64,000 bases of DNA from an uncultured Eggerthella sp. (GTDB lineage: Bacteria > Actinomycetota > Coriobacteriia > Coriobacteriales > Eggerthellaceae). The notes under the pieces were generated by a model that was not told the origin of the DNA, ran no database searches, and saw only the letters and a list, made by a program, of their open reading frames with translations. Location of the stretch: positions 124,001 to 188,000 of the forward strand of contig UQFK01000001.1 in assembly GCA_900540345.1 (NCBI GenBank), written 5' to 3'. The translations under genes were made by a program, and so were the position numbers. Of the stretch, positions 16,858 through 25,835 are shown piece by piece; positions within the stretch are counted from its first letter, which is position 1, and every line of letters begins with the position of its first letter.

Positions 16858-17692
16858 CGGTGAGCCTCCTCATTGCAGAACAGCCCATATTGACCGCGAC
16901 GGGCAACGCAGCGATATGGCAAGGAGCTGTTTTCACGCGCACGCCAAGGGCTGTGGTATCTCCACCAAGTCCGCCCGCACCAATACCAGTTGCATTCACG
17001 GCATCGAGCAGTTCTCGCTCGAACGCAGCGACCTCAGGATTAGGAGAAGGGACATTGAGCGGACGCATGAGAGCAAGCTTTGCAAGACCTGCGACCTTAT
17101 CGAAGGTGGTGCCAACACCCACGCCAATGACGAGCGGAGGACAAGCATTAGCAGCCTTTTCCTCCACGCATGCAAGCACCGTCTCGATGACGCCCTGCTT
17201 TCCAGCATTCGGAGTAAGCATGACCACACGACTCGCATTATCCGAGCCGCCACCTTTCAACATGATATGAAGACGGGCAACGCCTGGTTCATCGACCAAA
17301 CGCAGTTCGCAGAATGCAGGGGTATTATCGCCCGTATTCGTGCGATCGAACAGTGCATCACGTACGACCGATTTGCGAAGCTTCGAATTGATAAAAGCAG
17401 CCGCCACCGATTGATTGACCTTAGAGAATACATTCGCATTCAAGCCAATATCAGGACCGACTTCTAAGCAGCACCATACGGTACCAGTGTCTTGACAGAT
17501 AGGAACATGATCTTCGCTTGCAATCTGGGCATTCAGCACCAACTGATCAAGAACGATCTTCGCACGCTCATGTGTTTCGCGATCGCGCGCCGCAATAAGC
17601 GCCTCCAGTATATCGGGAGGCAGCACGTTAGCGAGACGCGGGATAGATACGAGTAGCGCATCAGAAATGGTATTTGAGGATAGAACCTGCAT
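16847..17692 (-). CDS. Fumarate hydratase class I, alpha subunit
   Basis: A 281-residue Fe-S subunit. Cluster cysteines are in HVPICQDTGTVW, NACPPLVIGVGVG and the C-terminal MGCSAMRR; GGGSDNASRVVMLTPNAG is also conserved. This oxygen-sensitive type is normal in anaerobes. With the mdh gene 27 bases upstream it forms the oxaloacetate-malate-fumarate segment, probably run in the reductive direction to feed fumarate respiration or aspartate and succinate metabolism. The direction of flux is inference. The ribosome site before ATG 17692 is weak. Confidence 0.9.
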   Translation of the reverse strand: MQVLSSNTISDALLVSIPRLANVLPPDILEALIAARDRETHERAKIVLDQLVLNAQIASEDHVPICQDTGTVWCCLEVGPDIGLNANVFSKVNQSVAAAFINSKLRKSVVRDALFDRTNTGDNTPAFCELRLVDEPGVARLHIMLKGGGSDNASRVVMLTPNAGKQGVIETVLACVEEKAANACPPLVIGVGVGTTFDKVAGLAKLALMRPLNVPSPNPEVAAFERELLDAVNATGIGAGGLGGDTTALGVRVKTAPCHIAALPVAVNMGCSAMRRLTVEL

Positions 17693-17719
17693 AATAGACC
17701 AACTTACTTCAATAATTCA

Positions 17720-18643
17720 CTAGGCAGGAAGGTTCTCGAGACCCTTTTTCACACTTGCAGCCGACTCGTGGAGTGCCGCCATCTCTTCGTCGGTAAGCTC
17801 GAATTCAACGATCTCTTCAACGCCATTCTTACCCAGACGCGTAGGAATGTTCATATACAGATCGCTCAAGCCGTATTCGCCGTCTATATAGGAACACACG
17901 CTCAACATCTCTTTGGAATCGGTGACGATAGCTTCGACCATCTTCGCAATAGAGGCACCGGGGGCATAATAGGCAGATCCTGTCTTCAGGTGCGCGACCA
18001 CTTCTGCTCCGCCCTTCACGCAGCGCTGAACCACTTCAGCTACCTCTTCTTCGCTCATCAACTCGGTAATAGGACGACCAGCAACCGTGGTATAACGCGG
18101 CCAGCAGACCATGCCTTCACCATGCGCACCAAGCGCCCACGCAGTAACATCTGCTGGGTCGCAACCAAGCTTTTCGCAGACCGCGAATGAAAGGCGTGAA
18201 GAATCGAGCACGCCGCCCATGCCCATCAAACGATTCGAGGGAAGACCGGACTTCTTATAAGCAAGATAGGTCATGACATCGAGCGGATTGGTGACGCAGA
18301 TATAGATAGCATCGGGCGAATACTTGATCGCCTCATCGATAACAGAAGACATGATGCCTGAATTCACGCCGAGCAGATCTTCGCGCGTCATGCCAGGCTT
18401 GCGAGCGATACCAGCCGTGATGACCACGATATCCGAATTTGCTGTAGGAGCATAATCGTTAGTACCCGTGATGCTGACATTAAACTTCTCGACCGAACGC
18501 ATGTGCATCATGTCGAGCGCCTTACCTTGCGGCAAGCCTTCCGCGACATCCACCAAGACCACATCAGCCAGATTTTTACTCGCGATAATATGGGCTGCGG
18601 TCGCTCCAACGTTTCCTGCGCCGACGATAGTTACCTTAGCCAC
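17720..18643 (-). CDS. mdh: Malate dehydrogenase (NAD)
   Basis: A 307-residue LDH/MDH-superfamily enzyme. The NAD site is KVTIVGAGNVGATAAH, the substrate loop is AGIARKPGMTREDLL with the MDH-type Arg pair, the NPLDVMTY motif follows, and the catalytic His is in GAHGEGMV. These fit MDH rather than lactate dehydrogenase. Start GTG 18643 is chosen because AAGGAGGG sits 6 bases before it; the frame's earlier ATG has no such site. First gene of the ten-gene run continuing through fumarase, tmk, holB, ricT, pncB and degV. Confidence 0.93.
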   Translation of the reverse strand: MAKVTIVGAGNVGATAAHIIASKNLADVVLVDVAEGLPQGKALDMMHMRSVEKFNVSITGTNDYAPTANSDIVVITAGIARKPGMTREDLLGVNSGIMSSVIDEAIKYSPDAIYICVTNPLDVMTYLAYKKSGLPSNRLMGMGGVLDSSRLSFAVCEKLGCDPADVTAWALGAHGEGMVCWPRYTTVAGRPITELMSEEEVAEVVQRCVKGGAEVVAHLKTGSAYYAPGASIAKMVEAIVTDSKEMLSVCSYIDGEYGLSDLYMNIPTRLGKNGVEEIVEFELTDEEMAALHESAASVKKGLENLPA

Positions 18644-18729
18644 GATTGCCCTCCTTGTATGTTCAAGCGCAAAGATGCAGACCTTCATTTTCTGAAGAAG
18701 TGCTCAAGAGCTCTGAGTACGTTGGTTCC

Positions 18730-18789
18730 ATTATCCTCTATTTTATAGGCGAACAACCCCGCAAGAAAGAACTTATGCGAGGTTGTTCG
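18730..18789 (-). promoter_or_regulatory. Inverted repeat and candidate promoter between topA and mdh
   Basis: CGAACAACC (18750-18758) pairs with GGTTGTTCG (18781-18789), extended by inner CGC/GCG pairs with one mismatch. On the minus strand no T-run follows, so it is a poor terminator for topA; TTGTTC followed after 15 bases by GATAAT (18730-18735) could be an mdh promoter. The role is uncertain. Confidence 0.3.
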
Positions 18790-18859
18790 TAATTTTTAGC
18801 TCATATTCGATTGAAGGTCCTCTTAACAGGAACTAGAGGGCATGCACAAAGCAGGCACC

Positions 18860-21355
18860 TTACTTCTTGGCAGTTGCTTTCTTCTTGGTGGTAGCACCCT
18901 TCTTACCTGCGCCCTTGCTTTTTCCCTTCGTTTCTTTCTTCTCCTTCGAAGGACAGCTGAAGTTCGGGCAGAGTTTCCAAGGACCACGCGCAGTAGTAAC
19001 GATGACCATTGGTGCGCCACAGTCTTCGCATACTTCTTCAGTCGCGGTGAGTGCACCATATTGCGGTAGCGGATAGCCCGTCTGGCAATCGTCGTAGTTC
19101 TCGCAGCGAATGAAGCGCTTTAAAGTACGCGGATTCTTATGAGCGATCAATTTTGCTTCTTTGCCCTCAGCAGCACATGTCGGGCATGTGCCTACTACGA
19201 GATCAGGTTCTTTGTTCGTTTCGCACTCAGGATCAATACACAGCGTACGTGGCTTCGAACGGAATGCAGTTACCTTGATCTGGGGCATGCCGCAAGTCGG
19301 ACACTTCTCTTCGAGCGCTTCGATCTTGCCTTTCGGAAGCGGATAAGTAACATCGCAATCAGGCCATCCCGCACAACCAATGAACATCGAGCGTGTCTTT
19401 TGCGAGGTGCGCAATTGCAGATCCTTGCCACACTTCGGGCATGGCCCCACATACGCATCTGCAGCCACCGCATCAGCCAGCGCATCGCGTACCTCTTCTT
19501 GATGCGGCAAAAGGTTCTCGAGTTGCTGAGAGAGAAGATCGCGCGAGTGGCGTACGACCTCGACCTTCTGGCTATCGCCTGCTGCGATAGAAGACATCTC
19601 CTCTTCAAGATTTGCCGTCATTGCAGAACTGGTGATATGCGGTGCAAACTTGTCGAGCGCATCGATGACTGCGATACCAAGCTGAGACGGCTCGATTGGA
19701 TCGTTCTGCACATATTTCACGGTATAAAGACGCTCAATGATAGAGTGACGGGTTGACTTAGTACCCAATCCAAGTTTTTCCATCTCTTGGATGAGCTTTC
19801 CTTGTGAATAACGAGCAGGTGGTTCGGTCTGCTTGTGTGTCTTCGTAGCACCCAGGAAGTCGAGCACTTGCCCTTCTTCGAGCGCGGGTAGCTGCTCGTC
19901 CTTCTTAAGACCGTAAGGATAGATCGCGCGAAAACCAGGTTTAACCAACACGTCGCCCTTTGCCGCAAAGGGCTCACCACTCACCTCGAGCGTGACCTTA
20001 GTGCCTTCGATGACCGCTGGCTCAGAGAGCGTCGCAAGGAAACGACGAGCGATCAAGTTGTAGAGCTTGAATTCTGCAGGCGGAAGATCATCAGGCGTTG
20101 CCACGTTGGTCGGATGGATGGGCGGATGGTCGGTCGTCTCGGTTTTGCCACGAGTCGCAACGAGTTTATCCTGCTTCAAGAGCTCCTCTGCAAACGGGCG
20201 ATATGCTGGATTGCCTGAAATACGCTTCACGATGTCACGCAAGTCAAGAGAGGATGGATAGACCGTATTATCAACACGTGGATAGGAGATGAAGCCATCC
20301 ATATAAAGACTCTCGGCAAGACGCATAGTACGAGCAGGCGTAAGGCCTTCTGCACTTGCGGCTGCCATGAGCGAGGTTGTATTGAAAGGAACAGGAGCAG
20401 GCTGTTTGCGTTGCTTCTTCTCGATCGCAGAAACACGCGCACTCGTTGCGCCCGAGATCGCAGCCATCACTCGGTCGGCTACAGCTTCATCTTTAAAGCG
20501 CGCCGTTGCATGGTTGGCAGCGAATTCTAGGTCTTGATCGCGGAAATCACCCTTGATGACCCAATAATCTTCAGGAACGAACGCCATGCGTTCGCGCTCA
20601 CGAGCAACGATAAGTGCCAGCGTTGGCGTCTGAACACGTCCGGACGAGCGCACATTGCCATAGCCCGCAAATTTTACAAGTGTAAGATAGCGCGTCAAGA
20701 CAGCACCCCAGATAAGGTCGATATCCTGTCGTGACGCACCAGCTTGCGCGAGATCGACATCAAGTTCGACCAGATTGGTAAATGCACGCGTGATCTCTTC
20801 TTTTGTGATAGCTGAATAACGAGCACGGCTTACGGGAGCATCCTCGTTCACTTCGCGAATACACGTAAGCGCATCTGAGCCGATCAGTTCTCCTTCACGA
20901 TCGAAGTCTGTTGCGATCACGATCGAATCTGCTTTTTTTGCCAGATTCTTCAGCGAACGGATGATGTCCTTTTCCTTTGGCAGCTTCTCAATAGGTGCAT
21001 AGATAAGATACGGTAGTGCATCCATCTTCCATGCATTGAGCTCTACCCCATCGGGAACAAAGGGCTTTTTCTTCTTGAAAGGAGGCTTTGGCAGATCGCT
21101 CGGCAGATCAGCGGGGGTCATCTCGCCATTTGCGTCAACACCGATCCATCCACCGCGCTTCTTATAGGTAAGCGCTGGTACGAAGTTGGGTTCTAAGATA
21201 TGTCCGCGAAGACCGATCGTGATCCATTCCTCGCCATCGCGCTCGAAACGATAGACAGGTGTTGAATACACTTTGTCTGCGGTAGGTTTGCCAACACCAA
21301 GCAGCTCAGCGATCTTTTGGGCTGCGATGTTCTTCTCGGTTACAACCAGTTTCAC
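18860..21355 (-). CDS. topA: DNA topoisomerase I (type IA)
   Basis: An 831-residue enzyme that relaxes negative supercoils. The Toprim domain opens with VTEKNIAAQKIAELL and has ATDFDREGELIG; the catalytic Tyr is in GFISYPRVDNTVYP. Four Cys-pair zinc ribbon repeats follow (CPKCGKDLQ, CPTCGMPQ, CPTCAAEG, CEDCGAPM), then a tail made mostly of Lys, Gly, Thr and Ala. The start is GTG 21355 with AAGGGG 4-5 bases before it. The opening motif differs from the IVESPAKAKT form of most bacterial TopA and looks more like archaeal-type topoisomerase I. Confidence 0.92.
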   Translation of the reverse strand: MKLVVTEKNIAAQKIAELLGVGKPTADKVYSTPVYRFERDGEEWITIGLRGHILEPNFVPALTYKKRGGWIGVDANGEMTPADLPSDLPKPPFKKKKPFVPDGVELNAWKMDALPYLIYAPIEKLPKEKDIIRSLKNLAKKADSIVIATDFDREGELIGSDALTCIREVNEDAPVSRARYSAITKEEITRAFTNLVELDVDLAQAGASRQDIDLIWGAVLTRYLTLVKFAGYGNVRSSGRVQTPTLALIVARERERMAFVPEDYWVIKGDFRDQDLEFAANHATARFKDEAVADRVMAAISGATSARVSAIEKKQRKQPAPVPFNTTSLMAAASAEGLTPARTMRLAESLYMDGFISYPRVDNTVYPSSLDLRDIVKRISGNPAYRPFAEELLKQDKLVATRGKTETTDHPPIHPTNVATPDDLPPAEFKLYNLIARRFLATLSEPAVIEGTKVTLEVSGEPFAAKGDVLVKPGFRAIYPYGLKKDEQLPALEEGQVLDFLGATKTHKQTEPPARYSQGKLIQEMEKLGLGTKSTRHSIIERLYTVKYVQNDPIEPSQLGIAVIDALDKFAPHITSSAMTANLEEEMSSIAAGDSQKVEVVRHSRDLLSQQLENLLPHQEEVRDALADAVAADAYVGPCPKCGKDLQLRTSQKTRSMFIGCAGWPDCDVTYPLPKGKIEALEEKCPTCGMPQIKVTAFRSKPRTLCIDPECETNKEPDLVVGTCPTCAAEGKEAKLIAHKNPRTLKRFIRCENYDDCQTGYPLPQYGALTATEEVCEDCGAPMVIVTTARGPWKLCPNFSCPSKEKKETKGKSKGAGKKGATTKKKATAKK

Positions 21356-21515
21356 ACGGTACCCCTTCCCTTGATTTTACGTGCGTGGGGAGCGCTTCGA
21401 GCCCTAGAGCTCAAATACGATTCGTAAGGATACACGAAACAAGTTGTTATGCCTAGGAGAAGCATGCGATTCACGATTCTTTCGCGAAAATACAAGCGCA
21501 CGCTTACACAAATTC

Positions 21516-22196
21516 TTAGTCACGAACAACGCGAGGATAAGGCTCCCCGCATGTCATCTTTCCTTCAGGACACGCACCACGCACACACCCTGCGCCTGCA
21601 TCCATGAAAATATAAGGAGCGGTAGGACGCACAAGCTCCAGCATGCGATGGGCAAGTTCGCGGATTTCCCACTGGGCACGATTGCAACAACGCAACTCGA
21701 AGAAATGCAAAAGCTCTCGGATATTCATAGTGATGACAATCTTGCTCTCCGCCGCATTCGGCAAGATATAGCGCGCATCTTCAGCTGGAATACCTGCTTC
21801 AAGCATGCTCTGATAAGCTGCAAGGATTGTATCGATCGCATTATCGAAGACCTCGCTTTGCTCTGGGTCTTCTGTGATAGATTCGGGCTTCACGATACCA
21901 ACGCCTTCGGTGAACTTCACATAACGCTGGGATTGCTGATTGAAGCTCGCCAGGCGATGGCGCACGAGTTGATGAGTAAGCGCTCGAGAAACACCATCGA
22001 CCGCAAAGGTATAACTGACGTGCTCAAGCGTTGAAAAATGACCTGATTTCATAATGGTCGAGAGAACGCTCTTAACGCGCTCTGGAGGCATGGTTTCCAT
22101 GAGCTCTTTTGCGCCCACAGGTGCATAGCAAAGACGCGCTGCTGTAGCGACGGCGCGTTCTGGATCTTCAGGGTATTGAAGCAGTTCGACATTCAT
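21516..22196 (-). CDS. thyX: Flavin-dependent thymidylate synthase
   Basis: A 226-residue ThyX, which methylates dUMP to dTMP using methylene-tetrahydrofolate, NADPH and FAD. The signature RHRxxSxNxxSxR is seen as RHRLASFNQQSQR (residues 79-91), and HFSTLEHVSYTF is also conserved. The enzyme replaces ThyA and does not need dihydrofolate reductase to recycle folate. The C-terminus has several Cys (GAGCVRGACPEGKMTCG). ATG 22196 has a GAGGT site. Its product goes to thymidylate kinase, encoded 5 kb downstream. Confidence 0.95.
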   Translation of the reverse strand: MNVELLQYPEDPERAVATAARLCYAPVGAKELMETMPPERVKSVLSTIMKSGHFSTLEHVSYTFAVDGVSRALTHQLVRHRLASFNQQSQRYVKFTEGVGIVKPESITEDPEQSEVFDNAIDTILAAYQSMLEAGIPAEDARYILPNAAESKIVITMNIRELLHFFELRCCNRAQWEIRELAHRMLELVRPTAPYIFMDAGAGCVRGACPEGKMTCGEPYPRVVRD

Positions 22197-22246
22197 AATG
22201 AGAGACCTCGCGATCGAAACATTGCGTTATCTCATCATAAATGAGA

Positions 22247-22271
22247 GAGGCGACCCTTGAAGAGCCGCCTC
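22247..22271 (-). terminator. Possible terminator hairpin after the flavoprotein-rubredoxin gene
   Basis: GAGGCG (22247-22252) pairs with CGCCTC (22266-22271), with partial inner pairing, 26 bases past the stop of the upstream gene. On the minus strand it is followed by TCTCATTTATG, a weak T-run. Confidence 0.4.
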
Positions 22272-22296
22272 GGTGAAGGAACATATTAATCTTTTC

Positions 22297-23010
22297 TCAT
22301 TCATCGATCTCGACTTCGATGCGCTCGAAGAATTCACGTGTTGCACCACAAACAGGGCATACAAAATCTTCAGGGAGTTCATCGATATATTCGATGTAAC
22401 CGCACAGTTGACAACGCCAACCGATACGCGTCTTCTTTACGCCTTCTGCGCTCATGTCCTCCATGGTTTCCTCCCTTATCTTCTTACCTTCGGCCTCAAG
22501 CTCTTCGCTCGAGAACCCTGAAGCATTCTTTGGCGTACGGCCGCCCTTAACTTCGTGATAATAGGCATAGGTCATCGGTTCGATCTCGTCCACAGATTCT
22601 GCTTCCACCACATCACCCACGAAGAAGATATGACTACCCAAATCGAGCTGTTGATTGACCTTCACTGAAAAATGCGCACAGACATGCTCGGTCACATACG
22701 GAATGCCTTGCGTGGATACCGCAGTATCGAAATCAGCGAATTTGTCGGTGTCCTTGCTCGTATGGAAACCGAAGGTACCAATGAGCTCGGGTGCGGCCTG
22801 TTTATGCACAACGGTCACTTCGAACATACCTGTCTCCAAGATGCCCTGTGTAGTGTAATTGTCCTTATTGATCGCAATGCTTACCTGAGGCGGAGCAGAA
22901 GTTACCTGCGCAAAGGTATTAACCACGCAACCGACCGGCTTGCCATCTTTCATCGACGAGACGATATAGAGCCCATAGGAGAGATTGCGAAATGCGTTCT
23001 TATCAACCAT
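22297..23010 (-). CDS. Flavin reductase-like domain fused to rubredoxin (high-molecular-weight rubredoxin)
   Basis: A 237-residue fusion. Residues 1-165 are a flavin reductase-like FMN-binding split-barrel (LSYGLYIVSSMKDGKPVGCVVNTF). Residues 195-237 are a rubredoxin with the iron site CQLCG and CPVCG. The same layout is known as Hrb in Moorella, where it passes electrons from NADH to a flavodiiron protein that removes oxygen or nitric oxide. A similar anaerobe-protection role is likely here. AAAGGGGGAATC precedes ATG 23010. No flavodiiron gene is in the window. Confidence 0.88.
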   Translation of the reverse strand: MVDKNAFRNLSYGLYIVSSMKDGKPVGCVVNTFAQVTSAPPQVSIAINKDNYTTQGILETGMFEVTVVHKQAAPELIGTFGFHTSKDTDKFADFDTAVSTQGIPYVTEHVCAHFSVKVNQQLDLGSHIFFVGDVVEAESVDEIEPMTYAYYHEVKGGRTPKNASGFSSEELEAEGKKIREETMEDMSAEGVKKTRIGWRCQLCGYIEYIDELPEDFVCPVCGATREFFERIEVEIDE

Positions 23011-23105
23011 GATTCCCCCTTTATCTTGTTTTACATCCTAATTTTGGCAGGTTTATCTCGCTATTTCCTACTAAGGGCAAACCCGTTGGTCAATCGTAAA
23101 GATCG

Positions 23106-23142
23106 CACAAAAAGAAGGAGGGCTTTCGCCCTCCTTCTTTTT
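23106..23142 (-). terminator. Strong intrinsic terminator after rpmE
   Basis: GAAGGAGGGC (23114-23123), loop TTTC, GCCCTCCTTC (23128-23137): a perfect 10-bp stem. On the minus strand it is followed by TTTTTGTG; the other side also has five T, so it can work in both directions. It ends the tal-rho-sppA-metG-rpmE run. A second small hairpin (CTTACG/CGTAAG, 23150-23174) lies between it and rpmE. Confidence 0.85.
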
Positions 23143-23226
23143 CACTCCTCTTACGAAAAATACAAGATCGTAAGAACTTTTTCACTCGTTAGCTAGACTT
23201 GCGCCCAGCTTATCACACAACCAGAA

Positions 23227-23745
23227 CTACTCAGCGCTCTCTTCTGCTGGAGCTTCTTCTGCAACTGCCTCGTTAGCCTCGATCGCTTCTTCAACAGCAG
23301 CTTGCTCAGTTGCTTCTTCTGCGGCCGCGTTCGCTTCTTCAACAGCAGCTTCGGTATCAGCCTTCTCGGCATCTTCCTGAGCTTTCTTAGCAGCTTCCGC
23401 CTCGGCCTTCTTAGCATATTCAGCAGCACGCTCTGCCTTAGCAGCAGCTTTTGCTTCACGCTCTGCCTTCTTAGCAGCCTCTGCAGCCTCGACAGCAGCA
23501 GCACGCTCTGCCTTCTTAGCAGCTTCGCGAGCAGCAACGGTCTCGGTTGCTGTACCAAACTTATTAGCAAAACGCTGAACACGTCCGCCCGAGTCGATGA
23601 GCTTCTGGGTGCCCGTGAAGAATGGATGGCACGCGTTGCAGATATCAACGCGGAGTTCAGGTTTGGTAGAACGCGTCTGGAAGGTATTGCCGCAGGTGCA
23701 GGTAACGGTGCACTCTACGTAATCGGGATGAATGTCTTTTTTCAT
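23227..23745 (-). CDS. rpmE: 50S ribosomal protein L31 with long Ala/Glu/Lys-rich extension
   Basis: Residues 1-64 are a normal zinc-binding L31 (Cys16, Cys18, Cys36, Cys39 in TCTCGN and [12 protein letters not shown]). Usual L31 is 65-75 residues; here about 108 more follow, almost only Ala, Glu, Lys and Arg at first and then acidic Ala/Glu. This should form a long charged helix. L31 bridges the two ribosomal subunits at the head, so the extension would project from the ribosome. AAGGAGA stands before the ATG. The frame is kept throughout and stops before the terminator, so this is not a sequencing artefact by appearance. Confidence 0.93.
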   Translation of the reverse strand: MKKDIHPDYVECTVTCTCGNTFQTRSTKPELRVDICNACHPFFTGTQKLIDSGGRVQRFANKFGTATETVAAREAAKKAERAAAVEAAEAAKKAEREAKAAAKAERAAEYAKKAEAEAAKKAQEDAEKADTEAAVEEANAAAEEATEQAAVEEAIEANEAVAEEAPAEESAE

Positions 23746-23813
23746 AGTGTGGTCTCCTTTTTAATGCCTTGGTTTCCGACCAAAGCGAAGATTAGCCTTG
23801 CTATAGTAGCACA

Positions 23814-25835
23814 TTACTTCTTCTGAGAAGGGTGAAAGCCAAAGAAATCCGTACGAGGCGGCAGATCGCGCACGCGATGGCGCTGAGCTTCGAGCTCGCC
23901 TGCACTGCAGAGTTCTTCCATGCTATCGAAGTCATAATTCCAGCTGAAGAATTCATCGAACTCGAAGTTCATAAAATCACAGATCTTCTCGGTGCCGAGC
24001 GGCACGATGGGATGCATGAGCAAGGTTGCAATACGCAGCAGATAGAATGAGTCGACCAGCGTCTGGCGACGAAGCTCTTCGCTGCCTGCCTCTTCAGCTT
24101 CTTTGATGCGACTCGACCAATACTTATTGGCATAACGGATGAATTCGTCCATCTGCGACATGATCGAATGCAGTTCGACTCTATACATCGTCTCTTCGTA
24201 GGTGCACATCACGCTATAGACCTTCTTCAGTACATCCTTGCTCACACGACCAAGCGGCATGTAACCCTCGAAGTTCTTCTGCGCTTCATAAAAGCAACTG
24301 CGCGCTAGTCGATTGAACACTTTGGTGAGCAGCGCACCTTCCTTGAGTACTGGATCAGCAACGCGTGGATCGTCGCGCTTTGCAGGATCGGTCTCGAATG
24401 CTTTTGGCTTGAAGCCAACCGATTTCTGATCGAGTGCAAGAGCGAGAAAGTGAGCGCGGAGCTGCTCAACGGTATAGTGCTCAAGCAACTCATCAGCACT
24501 CGGCGGTTTCACCTCAGAAGAGGAAGATGCTTTCTTATCTCCAAAGAGGATGTGATGATTAGCGATAAGCTTTGTCTGCTGCAATTCACCTTCAGGAGCG
24601 TCTTCGACGACAGGTTTCTCTTCCTGAAGCGCTGCGAACAGCGCAGGCTGAGCTACGCCGTAGAAATACAAGTTATCCTGCCCGATAAACTGATAGATCT
24701 GCGCATTTTTCGTGCACCAGAACTTACGCCACAGTGCACGTGAGAGGCCACGTTCATCGTTGCATGCCATGGTAAATGAAAGCGGAGCCCACAAACTTTC
24801 AGGCCAACACCAGATGGTAAGTCCGCTCACTCCATCGATATCAGGACAGGCAATACCCCATGACGCATTGCCTGAGATACGAAACGGCACGAGCGCTTTA
24901 CCTGTTCTGAACCTAATATTCGCTTCTGCAAGCACCTTGCGCGCCGCATCGCGATCAGCGACACTCGCAAACTCAATCTCGAAGCTCTGCTTGCCCTTTG
25001 CTGCATCACGGTATTTATGAGCTGGCAGCTTTTCTGCGATGGCAGCATACTGGTCGTAGAGCTCGACTTTGATATAAACGATGGGTGGAACGAGGAATTC
25101 CTTAATGGTCTTCGGTACAAGTGGGCGCACCTGTTCATCAGCTTCAGCTGCCTTGACATAGTCCTCAACGATATAAGCAAGACGAGACAAGTCGAAATAC
25201 CAATTTTCTACCTTGCGCATCTCAGGAACAGAACCCGAGACCGACGAGATAGGATTGATAAGATCAGCAGGATCATACTGGTGGCCAAGATCGCATTCGT
25301 CAGCATAGGCCTTTTCGCTCTTGCAGCCCTGTACCGGACAATGACCTACCACCTGACGCCCATTCAAGAACATGTCTTCTTGTGCGTCATAGAACTGATA
25401 CGTGCTCTCGAGATGAAGATATCCGTGATCATGAAGGCGTTTTACGTATTCTTCCGAGATGGTACGCTGCACCTCTCCAGCATGCCCGATTCCACTACCT
25501 TCATAGATATCAAGGCTTATCTCATACTTATCGAGCGTCTTCTTTTGCAGATCGTGATTTCGCTCGACGTATTCCTTGATTGATCCGGTGAAGGTGCCCG
25601 CCTCGACCTCTTTGCGATAACCCTCTTCAATAGGAGAGCCATAGCAATCAGTTCCCGAGACGAAGCATACGTTCTCTGCTCCGATTCGATCCCGCAAAAA
25701 ACGCGCATAACAATCAGCCGGGACGAAGACACCGCCTATATGTCCGAAATGAAGCGGTTTGTTGCCATATGGCATGCCGGCAGTGACTACCGCACGCCTT
25801 GGCCATACGATATTGCGCTTAGGATAGCTGTCCAT
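23814..25835 (-). CDS. metG: Methionyl-tRNA synthetase, divergent
   Basis: A 673-residue class I synthetase. HIGH appears as HFGHIGG (29-35), followed by VSGTDCYGSPI, and a zinc knuckle CPVQGCKSEKAYADECDLGH. The expected KMSKS loop is KKASSSS (434-440), lacking the second Lys and the Met. A domain like the anticodon-binding helical bundle follows; no C-terminal OB-fold dimer domain is seen. Start ATG 25835 has AAGGAGC and overlaps the sppA stop by 17 bases. The enzyme should charge tRNA-Met, but the altered loop and the unusual TIWCWPESLWAPL core leave room for a second, canonical synthetase elsewhere. Confidence 0.8.
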   Translation of the reverse strand: MDSYPKRNIVWPRRAVVTAGMPYGNKPLHFGHIGGVFVPADCYARFLRDRIGAENVCFVSGTDCYGSPIEEGYRKEVEAGTFTGSIKEYVERNHDLQKKTLDKYEISLDIYEGSGIGHAGEVQRTISEEYVKRLHDHGYLHLESTYQFYDAQEDMFLNGRQVVGHCPVQGCKSEKAYADECDLGHQYDPADLINPISSVSGSVPEMRKVENWYFDLSRLAYIVEDYVKAAEADEQVRPLVPKTIKEFLVPPIVYIKVELYDQYAAIAEKLPAHKYRDAAKGKQSFEIEFASVADRDAARKVLAEANIRFRTGKALVPFRISGNASWGIACPDIDGVSGLTIWCWPESLWAPLSFTMACNDERGLSRALWRKFWCTKNAQIYQFIGQDNLYFYGVAQPALFAALQEEKPVVEDAPEGELQQTKLIANHHILFGDKKASSSSEVKPPSADELLEHYTVEQLRAHFLALALDQKSVGFKPKAFETDPAKRDDPRVADPVLKEGALLTKVFNRLARSCFYEAQKNFEGYMPLGRVSKDVLKKVYSVMCTYEETMYRVELHSIMSQMDEFIRYANKYWSSRIKEAEEAGSEELRRQTLVDSFYLLRIATLLMHPIVPLGTEKICDFMNFEFDEFFSWNYDFDSMEELCSAGELEAQRHRVRDLPPRTDFFGFHPSQKK

